DNA from: JBMNQI01 sp050944055
GTDB taxonomy: Bacteria > Bacillota > Clostridia > Oscillospirales > Oscillospiraceae
Assembly: GCA_050944055.1 (NCBI GenBank)
Contig: JBMNQI010000041.1
Location: 1 to 21,992 of the forward strand
Reading direction: 5' to 3'
Length of the DNA: 21,992 nt
The position numbers were made by a program, and so were the translations under genes. Shown here in pieces: positions 14,824-20,765 of the stretch; the stretch's first letter is position 1; the number at the start of each line of letters is the position of its first letter. Below the pieces are notes generated by a model. It saw only the letters and a list, made by a program, of their open reading frames with translations, was not told the origin of the DNA and ran no database searches.

Positions 14824-16065
14824 TCAGAAATCAAGCGTTGCAAAATAGTCTTCGGGAGTCTCTGCCCGGCGTATCATTTTTGCAGTTCCGTCTTCGGTCA
14901 GCAGTATCTCCGCGGAGCGCAGCTTTCCGTTGTAGTTATAGCCCATTGCATGGCCATGTGCTCCGGTGTCGTGAATAACAAGGAAATCGCCGATATCAAT
15001 TCGGGGCAGCCAGCGGTCGACAGCAAATTTATCGTTGTTCTCGCAGAGGCCGCCGGTTATATCGTAAAGGCAGTCGCAGGCCTTGTCCTCCTTGCCCATG
15101 ACGGTTATATGGTGGTATGCGCCGTACATTGCCGGGCGCATCAGGTCGCAGGCGCAGGCGTCGACGCCGATATAGTTCTTGTGTATATGCTTTTCGTGTA
15201 TGGCTTTAGTGACAAGGCAGCCGCACGGGCCAGTTATATAGCGGCCGAGTTCAGTATATATGGCCACATCTCCCATGCCGGCTTTGCCGAGTATCACTTC
15301 ATACTCAAGCCGGACCTTTTCGCCTATAGCCGCAATATCAGCCTCCTGCTGGTCGGGGCGGTAGGGTATGCCGATGCCGCCGGAGAGGTTAATGAAGCCG
15401 ATATGCACGCCTGTCTCGTTGCGCAGCTCCACGGCGAGCCGGAAGAGAGCTGCGGCCAATGTCGGGTAGTAATCGTTGGTCAACGTGTTGGAAACTAAAA
15501 ACGCGTGTATGCCAAACTCTTTAGCGCCCTTGTCCTTTAATATCCTGAAGGCCTGGAACATCTGCGGCTTAGTCATGCCGTATTTCGCGTCGCCCGGTGA
15601 GTCCATAATTGTGTTGCTGATTTCAAAGTATCCGCCGGGGTTGAAGCGGCAGGAAATGCGCTCCGGTATATAGCCGATAGACTTTTCAAGGAAATCTATA
15701 TGCGTTATATCGTCAAGGTTGATAGTAGCGCCGAGCTCGGCCGCCTTAATATAATCGCCGGCGGGAGTATTGTTTGAGGAAAACATGATGTCCCGTCCGC
15801 TTATACCGACGCGCTCGCAGAGCATAAGCTCCGTATACGACGAGCAGTCCATTCCGCAGCCCTCTTCTTTAAGAATGGACATGATGGCGGGATTCGGAGT
15901 GGCTTTGACCGCAAAGTACTCTTTGAAGCCTTTGTTCCAGGAAAACGCTTCCTGAAGTTTTCGGGCGTTCCCGCGTATGCCTTTTTCATCGTAAAGATGG
16001 TAGGGGGTTGGGAACTTCTTCGAAAACTCACGAAGCTGCTCAAGCGTGACGAAGGTCTTTTTCAT
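14824..16065 (-). CDS. lysA: Diaminopimelate decarboxylase, clostridial variant type
   Basis: A 413-residue fold III PLP decarboxylase, most likely making lysine from meso-diaminopimelate. Lys54 in FAVKATPNP binds PLP. NLSGGIGIPY (about 227-235) and ELGRYITGP (272-280) hold the PLP phosphate, and DITGGLCENNDKFAVDR supplies Cys341 and Asp345 from the partner subunit. Tyr and Asn in MGYNYNGKLRSAEIL close the site. Unusual against textbook LysA: the HCHIGSQ-like segment is HAFLVSN (187-193), so the His that usually stacks on PLP appears as Phe189, and CESGD appears as CENND. I believe this is a common clostridial subclade. Ornithine/arginine or carboxynorspermidine decarboxylase is less likely. 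The ribosome binding site before ATG 16063-16065 is poor. Confidence 0.85.
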   Translation of the reverse strand: MKKTFVTLEQLREFSKKFPTPYHLYDEKGIRGNARKLQEAFSWNKGFKEYFAVKATPNPAIMSILKEEGCGMDCSSYTELMLCERVGISGRDIMFSSNNTPAGDYIKAAELGATINLDDITHIDFLEKSIGYIPERISCRFNPGGYFEISNTIMDSPGDAKYGMTKPQMFQAFRILKDKGAKEFGIHAFLVSNTLTNDYYPTLAAALFRLAVELRNETGVHIGFINLSGGIGIPYRPDQQEADIAAIGEKVRLEYEVILGKAGMGDVAIYTELGRYITGPCGCLVTKAIHEKHIHKNYIGVDACACDLMRPAMYGAYHHITVMGKEDKACDCLYDITGGLCENNDKFAVDRWLPRIDIGDFLVIHDTGAHGHAMGYNYNGKLRSAEILLTEDGTAKMIRRAETPEDYFATLDF

Positions 16066-16105
16066 TCCGGATCCGGCCTCACTTTCAAAGGTTAAGTATT
16101 TAAAA

Positions 16106-16135
16106 ATCCTAACATAAAAATGTTGTCAATGTCAA
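16106..16135 (-). promoter_or_regulatory. Probable promoter of lysA
   Basis: On the minus strand: TTGACA (16130-16135), an 18-bp spacer and TAGGAT (16106-16111). A second TTGACA directly follows (16124-16129). The 10-bp palindrome GTCAATTGAC (16131-16140) overlaps the upstream -35 box, and AACAT/ATGTT arms lie in the spacer. Tandem boxes may mean two start sites or a regulator site. Confidence 0.5.
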
Positions 16136-16358
16136 TTGACGGAGAGCCTAATGAGAAATGCGTTACAGCCGCCTGTTCCGGCTTTTTGACAGCAACATCG
16201 GGCCGACAGTGCAGCGGCAGAGCAGAAAGATGGAAGAGTTATCGCACGAAACACTGTTTTGTCAGAGCATTTCTTTTAAAATATTAAAATGCGATTGCTA
16301 TTTTATTGTTTATTGAAGAAAAAAGCAAGAAATTTGACAATTTCACCGGATAAAATAT

Positions 16359-16387
16359 TTGCTCCGTCTGCCGCTCTATGTTATACT
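16359..16387 (+). promoter_or_regulatory. Probable promoter of icd
   Basis: TTGCTC (16359-16364), a 17-bp spacer and TATACT (16382-16387), 32 bases before the ATG at 16420. A TTGACA at 16334-16339 lacks a good -10 at normal distance (TATTTG at 16 bp is the best), so it is the weaker candidate. Confidence 0.5.
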
Positions 16388-16419
16388 TAATAAACAAATT
16401 TTCCACCAAGGAGCAGCAC

Positions 16420-17628
16420 ATGGAAAAAATCAGGATGAAAACGCCTCTGGTCGAACTCGACGGGGACGAAATGACCAGAGTAATCTGGAAGCAGATCAAG
16501 TATATGCTTATTACGCCGTATATCGACCTGAAAACCGAGTATTATGATCTCGGGCTATCAAAAAGGGATGAAACCGGCGACGCAATAACAATGGAAGCGG
16601 CTGAGGCAATAAAAAAATACGGCGTTGGAGTCAAGTGCGCTACCATCACGCCGAATAAGCAGCGAATGGAAGAGTACAGGCTTCGCGAGATGTGGAAGAG
16701 CCCCAACGCTACAATACGCGCCGCGCTCGACGGGACGGTATTCCGCACGCCGATTACGGTTGGCTGCATCAGGCCTGTTGTTAGGACATGGGAAAAACCA
16801 ATAACGATAGCCCGCCACGCTTTCGGAGACGTATATAAAGCGGCTGAAGCAAGGGTGAAGAACAGAGGCTACGCCGAACTCAGGTTTGTATCCGAAAGCG
16901 GCGAAACCGAAATCCAAAAGATCTGTGATTTTGAAAACGGCGGCATTTTGCAGGCCCAATTCAATTACGACAAGTCTATAGAGAGCTTCGCGCGCTCATG
17001 TTTTGAATATGCCCTGTCAACCGGGCAGGATCTCTGGTTTTCCGCCAAGGACACGATTTCAAAAAAATATGACGGGCTGTTTAAACAGAAATTTCAGGAA
17101 ATATTCGACTCCGAGTATAAAGAGCGGTTCAATGACGCCGGGATTAAGTATTTTTATACGCTTATTGACGACGCCGTCGCGCGCGTCATACGCAGCTCCG
17201 GGGGTTTTATCTGGGCGCTTAAGAATTACGACGGCGACGTTATGAGCGATATGGTAAGCACCGCGTTCGGCAGTCTGGCAATGATGACAAGCGTCCTTGT
17301 CAGCCCCGACGGCTGCTTTGAATATGAGGCTGCGCACGGCACGGTTACGCAGCATTATTACCGTTACCTCCGGGGCGAGGAGACGTCTACAAACCCTGTG
17401 GCGACGCTTTTCGCGTGGACGGGGGCGATACGAAAACGCGGCGAATTAGACGGCGTACGGGAGCTTTCGATTTGGGCGGACCGTATGGAGCGCTCGACTA
17501 TACGCACAATAGAAAACGGCATTATGACGAAGGATCTTGCCGGGCTTTGCGAGCTGTCTGATATTAATGCTGTAAACACCGCCGGGTTTATTGAGGCGAT
17601 AAAAGAAAATTATGAAACGGAGGCATAG
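16420..17628 (+). CDS. icd: Isocitrate dehydrogenase, eukaryotic-like homodimeric type
   Basis: This enzyme oxidatively decarboxylates isocitrate to 2-oxoglutarate. The 402-residue protein belongs to the type II (human IDH1-like) subfamily, not the E. coli type: LVELDGDEMTRVIW at the N-terminus, isocitrate-binding SPNATIR, GTVFRTPI, NYDGDVMSD with the metal-binding Asp273 and Asp277, and ETSTNPVATLFAWT. The start at ATG 16420 follows AAGGAG (16408-16413); an in-frame ATG at 16378 lies in the promoter. Odd point: aligned to human IDH1, the NADP-phosphate-binding Arg314 is Gln311 here (GTVTQHY), His is kept next to it and Lys260 is Arg258, so NADP specificity is uncertain. The nitroreductase gene follows after 2 bases. 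In this setting it probably supplies 2-oxoglutarate for glutamate. Confidence 0.93.
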   Translation: MEKIRMKTPLVELDGDEMTRVIWKQIKYMLITPYIDLKTEYYDLGLSKRDETGDAITMEAAEAIKKYGVGVKCATITPNKQRMEEYRLREMWKSPNATIRAALDGTVFRTPITVGCIRPVVRTWEKPITIARHAFGDVYKAAEARVKNRGYAELRFVSESGETEIQKICDFENGGILQAQFNYDKSIESFARSCFEYALSTGQDLWFSAKDTISKKYDGLFKQKFQEIFDSEYKERFNDAGIKYFYTLIDDAVARVIRSSGGFIWALKNYDGDVMSDMVSTAFGSLAMMTSVLVSPDGCFEYEAAHGTVTQHYYRYLRGEETSTNPVATLFAWTGAIRKRGELDGVRELSIWADRMERSTIRTIENGIMTKDLAGLCELSDINAVNTAGFIEAIKENYETEA

Positions 17629-17630
17629 GT

Positions 17631-18197
17631 ATGAACAAAACAATCGAGCTTATACTAAACCGTGTATGCGTGCGGGATTACAAGCCTGATCAGGTGAAGG
17701 AAGAAGACCTGAAAACAATTATAGATTGCGGCCTGCACGCCGCCACAGCGATGAACATGCAGCCCTGGCATCTGACGGTTATACAGAACAAGCAGGTGAT
17801 CGACCAAATTGTCGAAATCAACAAGAAGGCCATACTTGAGTCTGACAACGAATTTCTCAAAGAGAGAGTGACGCAGCCGGGCGGGTACCATAACTTTTAC
17901 CATGCGCCGACTGTGATTATCGTCTCCGGCCGGGACGGTGAAAAGTGGGCGGACGTTGACTGCGCCAATATGACGCAGAATATGTGCATCGCGGCGGAGG
18001 CGCTGGGGCTTTCCACCTGCTATATAGCCTCGTTTAAATTCGCGGTGGAAGCGGGAGGCAAGTACGCAAAGGAGCTGCTCGATCTGCTTCAGCTGCCGGA
18101 GGGATACAGCCCCCGCGTTTCAATAGCTCTGGGCTATATGAACGGAGAACGGCCGGCAGTCAAGGAGCGAAAGTACGCCGTCAATTTCATCAGGTAA
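17631..18197 (+). CDS. Nitroreductase-family flavoprotein
   Basis: A 188-residue protein of the FMN-dependent nitroreductase superfamily. It has the N-terminal LILNRVCVRDYKPDQV with FMN-phosphate-binding arginines, the AATAMNMQPWHLTVIQ motif (about residues 38-53), and the C-terminal GLSTCYIASFKFAV with VSIALGYMNGERP. Such enzymes reduce nitro compounds, quinones or flavins with NAD(P)H; the natural substrate is unknown here. Its ATG lies 2 bases after the icd stop, with CGGAGG inside the end of icd as ribosome binding site, so the two are co-transcribed and probably coupled. NAD(P)H from isocitrate oxidation feeding this flavoprotein is a reasonable but untested idea. Confidence 0.87.
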   Translation: MNKTIELILNRVCVRDYKPDQVKEEDLKTIIDCGLHAATAMNMQPWHLTVIQNKQVIDQIVEINKKAILESDNEFLKERVTQPGGYHNFYHAPTVIIVSGRDGEKWADVDCANMTQNMCIAAEALGLSTCYIASFKFAVEAGGKYAKELLDLLQLPEGYSPRVSIALGYMNGERPAVKERKYAVNFIR

Positions 18198-18246
18198 AGA
18201 CAGGCGCCTGCACTATGCCATATAATCCGGCCTTTGATAAGTGAAA

Positions 18247-18272
18247 AGCCGCAGAGCGAAGGCTCTGCGGCT
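18247..18272 (-). terminator. Terminator of the crotonase-superfamily gene
   Basis: A perfect 11-bp stem (AGCCGCAGAGC 18247-18257 with GCTCTGCGGCT 18262-18272) and a tetraloop. On the minus strand it is followed by TTTTC, suiting the gene ending at 18292. It also stands after the nitroreductase gene, but the plus-strand tail has no T tract. Confidence 0.75.
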
Positions 18273-18291
18273 AATGCATAAAAAGGGGGGT

Positions 18292-19317
18292 TTACTTGAT
18301 TTCGTCTTCCTCGATGAAGGGGCCGACGCGCGGACGAATGACTTTGCCCTTCTTTTCCGCAGCAATAACGGCGGCAGCTTCCTCTTTGGCGCCGCGCCAG
18401 TACGCGTTGTCGTGCGGGCTCTGCTGCGTCGCGGTGACGTACATCTCGGTGGAGAAGCTGTGGCGAAGTTCCCAGGAAATGTCCATCTTCCAGGGAGCGC
18501 GGAGAATCTGGGTGGTAATACGGCGGGTAACGCGTGTACCGGAGAGCATAATCAGCTCGGCAATTTCCCAGGCGCGCTTGTAGCAGGTCTCGAGGTCGGG
18601 CTGGATTTCGTTTATCATGCCGTACTCAAGAGCCTTGCGCGCAGTGATAACCTGACCGGTCAGCTCCGCGTAGGCATATCTCTTGCGGCCCATAAGCTCG
18701 CGCCAAACGATCTGAACGCCGTCGCCAGGAGCCATGTTGATGCGGAAGTGCATCTCGGTTGTCCATGCGTCCTCTGTGGCAAGCGTAATGTCATTATAGA
18801 GGAAGAGGTCAGAATGGAAGGCGGCGCCGTTCCATATGCCGATTGTGGGTATCTCAATGTCAAAGATCTGGCCTTCGACGTCGTTCGTGCCGTCATAATA
18901 CTGGTGCTCGTAGAGCGTCCAGGTATGATCCTCTTCGGGATCGGGAGCGTCAAAGCCCTTGGTGGGATCGTTGATATCCTTGTCGGCCGCATCGGGATCG
19001 GAGTCGCCGTAGATGCCTTTAAAGAAATCCTTGCCGGAACCGCCGAAGATCAGGACTTCGTTATTGTGATCCTGGCCGGCCCAGGTGAAAAACTGATGAA
19101 TGCACTTGTGAGGCAGGTTGCCCCAGATAAGGCTGTCGCCGTTGGTGTGCAAGCGGGCCTCGAGAATACCGTTCTCTCTCTTGAGAATGAAGCACTCTTT
19201 CAGCTTTTCAGCATACTCCTCCAGAGGCATAAATGGAACCAGATTGATGGTTTCATTCTGTTTCCACTTATAAGCGTCGGATTCCGTAAATACTGTTTTG
19301 CGTACCGGTACTGACAT
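18292..19317 (-). CDS. Crotonase-superfamily protein resembling 6-oxocamphor hydrolase
   Basis: A 341-residue protein starting at ATG 19315-19317, with GGAGGAG about 7 bases upstream; an open frame further upstream lacks such a site and crosses the promoter. It has a crotonase core: LHTNGDSLIW (56-65), EVLIFGGSGKDFF (87-99), IWNGAAFHSDL, APGDGVQIVW (196-205) and the helix ELTGQVITARKALEYGMINE. It lacks both catalytic glutamates of enoyl-CoA hydratases. Instead His57, His168, His190 and Asp199 line up with the active-site His45, His122, His145 and Asp154 of 6-oxocamphor hydrolase, which cleaves a C-C bond in cyclic beta-diketones. Residues about 104-131 form an Asp-rich insertion unlike other members. 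The substrate is unknown. It is divergent from the butyrate kinase-like gene and has its own promoter and terminator. Confidence 0.8.
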   Translation of the reverse strand: MSVPVRKTVFTESDAYKWKQNETINLVPFMPLEEYAEKLKECFILKRENGILEARLHTNGDSLIWGNLPHKCIHQFFTWAGQDHNNEVLIFGGSGKDFFKGIYGDSDPDAADKDINDPTKGFDAPDPEEDHTWTLYEHQYYDGTNDVEGQIFDIEIPTIGIWNGAAFHSDLFLYNDITLATEDAWTTEMHFRINMAPGDGVQIVWRELMGRKRYAYAELTGQVITARKALEYGMINEIQPDLETCYKRAWEIAELIMLSGTRVTRRITTQILRAPWKMDISWELRHSFSTEMYVTATQQSPHDNAYWRGAKEEAAAVIAAEKKGKVIRPRVGPFIEEDEIK

Positions 19318-19344
19318 TATATACTCCTCCATATTTAAATAATC

Positions 19345-19358
19345 TGTTCTTATGAACA
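19345..19358. promoter_or_regulatory. Inverted repeat in the leader of the hydrolase-like gene
   Basis: TGTTC-TTAT-GAACA (19345-19358) is a 5-bp inverted repeat with a 4-bp centre. It lies between the -10 box (19364-19369) and the ribosome binding site of the minus-strand gene, a usual operator position. Confidence 0.4.
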
Positions 19359-19363
19359 AAGAA

Positions 19364-19392
19364 ATTTTACCATTGGCAAAATTAATTGTCAA
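19364..19392 (-). promoter_or_regulatory. Promoter of the 6-oxocamphor-hydrolase-like gene
   Basis: On the minus strand: perfect TTGACA (19387-19392), a 17-bp spacer and TAAAAT (19364-19369). With the GGAGGAG ribosome binding site this predicts strong expression. Confidence 0.75.
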
Positions 19393-19456
19393 TGTATTAT
19401 TAAATTTTACAGTGTAATAATTGAAAATATACAATATTTTGCACGGGATTTATTTA

Positions 19457-19530
19457 TTTCGACATCACTGGCGGTATCGCGGTTCCGCTGCCGATTGCTT
19501 CTTAGCGTTTTTTTGTTTAGCCTGTCGAAA
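19457..19530. repeat. Long-spaced inverted repeat upstream of the butyrate kinase-like promoter
   Basis: TTTCGACA (19457-19464) and TGTCGAAA (19523-19530) are exact 8-bp inverted copies 58 bases apart. Between them is a small GC-rich stem (GCGG/CCGC near 19474-19483) and a run of seven T. The right arm ends 3 bases before the -35 box. It may be a looped operator pair or a structured RNA; chance cannot be excluded. Confidence 0.4.
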
Positions 19531-19533
19531 CAT

Positions 19534-19562
19534 TTGCATTTGAAATATTGCTTTGGTATAAT
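19534..19562 (+). promoter_or_regulatory. Promoter of the butyrate kinase-like gene
   Basis: TTGCAT (19534-19539), a 17-bp spacer and a perfect TATAAT (19557-19562), preceded by TGG as an extended -10 element. The start codon at 19602 follows after 39 bases. Confidence 0.7.
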
Positions 19563-19601
19563 TAAACAGGAATTACGATAAAGATAAAAGGATGTTTATC
19601 T

Positions 19602-20723
19602 ATGACGGATATTAAGAAGATTCTGGTTATAAACACGGGTTCGACTTCAACCAAGGTAGCTATATACGAAAATGAAACCGAAAAGGCGAAGGCCGAACTT
19701 TCCGTCGACTCCGACGCATTCCGCGGGATGACATCGGCCGTGGACGAGCTTGGTATTCGTGAAAAGGCGGTTTGTGACTTTCTCGAAGAGAACAATGTCG
19801 ACCCAGCTTCTCTTGATATAATAGTGACAAGAGGCGGCATACTGCCGTCCTGTGAAGGCGGAGCATATAGGATAAACCAGCTTATGGTCGACATACTAAG
19901 ATACGCGCCGGTAAAAGAGCACGCGTCGAACGTAGCCTGTATGATCGGGAAGGCAATCGCCGACCGATACGGAAAACCCGCCATAATATACGATCCTCCT
20001 GTAGTCAACGAGTTTACCGAGATAGCTCAGATGACAGGCCTTCCCGATGTGCGCGTACACCCGGTCGGCCATATGCTCAACTCAAGATGCGTCAGCTATG
20101 TTGTGGCAGAAAAAATCGGCAAGCCATATAAGGAATGCAACTTTATTGTTGCTCACTACGGAGGAGGATATTCCGTATCAGCACATAAAAAAGGCAGGAT
20201 AGTGGATCAGATCAACGATGACATAGGCTCAATGTCGCCCCAGCGCGCGGGCCGGATACCTACGGGCGAGCTGATTAAGCTCTGCTATTCAGGGAAATAC
20301 ACAGAGCGCGAGATGGTCAGAAAGCTCATAGGGAACGCGGGGTTTGTGGGTTATTTCGGCACACAGGACGCCCGCGAGGTAGAGAAAATGGCAAGAAACG
20401 GCGACCAAAAGGCGATACTCGTCTGGCAGGCGATGGCCTATCAGTGCGGCAAGGCCATAGGCGAGATAGCCTGCGTTCTTAAGGGCGAGGTGGACAGAAT
20501 TATATTTACAGGCGGTGTTTCGTACTCGAAATATTTCCTGGATCAGGTTATTGATTATGTCAAATGGATAGCGCCGATTGAAATTGTGCCCGGCGAGCGC
20601 GAGATGGAGGGGCTGGCCATGGGAGCTCTCAGAGTGCTGCGCGGGGAGGAAGCCAAGGACTGGACTATACTTCCTGAAGGCTTCAATACGCCGGAGGAAT
20701 TCTACGCAAAGTACGGAATGTAA
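19602..20723 (+). CDS. buk: Butyrate kinase-family acyl kinase (divergent)
   Basis: A 373-residue ASKHA-fold kinase of the butyrate kinase family, which makes ATP and a carboxylate from an acyl phosphate. Visible parts are the N-terminal phosphate loop LVINTGSTSTKVAIYE, VAHYGGGYSVSAHKKGRI near residue 185, SMSPQRAGRIPTGELIKL, GTQDAREVEK, and near the C-terminus IIFTGGVSYSKYF and GEREMEGLAMGALRVLRG. Several usually strict segments differ: NPGSTSTK is NTGSTSTK, and the region normally HALNQKAVAR reads HMLNSRCVSY. It is about 15 residues longer than typical Buk. The substrate may therefore not be butyrate; branched or other short acyl phosphates are possible. No phosphotransbutyrylase gene is adjacent. 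AAAAGGA (19587-19593) precedes the ATG. Confidence 0.85.
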   Translation: MTDIKKILVINTGSTSTKVAIYENETEKAKAELSVDSDAFRGMTSAVDELGIREKAVCDFLEENNVDPASLDIIVTRGGILPSCEGGAYRINQLMVDILRYAPVKEHASNVACMIGKAIADRYGKPAIIYDPPVVNEFTEIAQMTGLPDVRVHPVGHMLNSRCVSYVVAEKIGKPYKECNFIVAHYGGGYSVSAHKKGRIVDQINDDIGSMSPQRAGRIPTGELIKLCYSGKYTEREMVRKLIGNAGFVGYFGTQDAREVEKMARNGDQKAILVWQAMAYQCGKAIGEIACVLKGEVDRIIFTGGVSYSKYFLDQVIDYVKWIAPIEIVPGEREMEGLAMGALRVLRGEEAKDWTILPEGFNTPEEFYAKYGM

Positions 20724-20740
20724 TAGAGGAAAAAGAGAAT

Positions 20741-20761
20741 GGGCCGGCATGCCGCCGGCCC
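20741..20761. terminator. Bidirectional terminator between buk and the alcohol dehydrogenase gene
   Basis: A perfect 8-bp stem (GGGCCGGC 20741-20748 with GCCGGCCC 20754-20761) and a 5-nt loop. The plus-strand tail is CTATTTAT and the minus-strand tail is ATTCTCTTTTTCC. It fits both convergent genes. Confidence 0.75.
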
Positions 20762-20765
20762 CTAT

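Larger units (their letters stand above)
16066..16419. other. 354-bp divergent intergenic region between lysA and icd
   Basis: No convincing gene here. The left end holds the lysA promoter and a CCGGATCCGG palindrome (16067-16076) touching its start region. The right end holds the icd promoter. The middle (about 16141-16300) contains a small hairpin with T tract (AGCCG/CGGCT then TTTTTG, about 16166-16188). It also has a distant complementary pair, AGAAATGC (16154-16161) with GCATTTCT (16267-16274). This is compatible with a small RNA or simply with chance; I cannot decide. No lysine riboswitch or T-box is recognisable. Confidence 0.5.

Noticed and set aside
14806..15498. A 230-residue plus-strand frame opposite lysA
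   Set aside because: It is a shadow of the GC-rich lysA reading frame, starts inside the lysA terminator and has no family motifs.
16066..16105. Lysine riboswitch or T-box in front of lysA
   Set aside because: The leader after the predicted -10 is only about 35-40 bases and shows no matching conserved parts.
16334..16362. TTGACA at 16334 as the main icd promoter
   Set aside because: TAAAAT follows at only 11 bp and no good -10 box lies at 16-18 bp; TATACT at 16382 with TTGCTC at 17 bp is better placed.
18241..19314. A 357-residue open frame on the plus strand opposite the hydrolase-like gene
   Set aside because: The minus-strand frame has recognisable crotonase motifs, a GGAGGAG site and a near-consensus promoter. 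The plus-strand frame has none of these and crosses the terminator hairpin.
18292..19317. 6-oxocyclohexene-carbonyl-CoA hydrolase (BamA/Oah, anaerobic benzoate pathway) as identity of the crotonase-like protein
   Set aside because: Its size is near, but the sequence around PGDG and the His pattern follow 6-oxocamphor hydrolase, and no benzoyl-CoA pathway genes are nearby.
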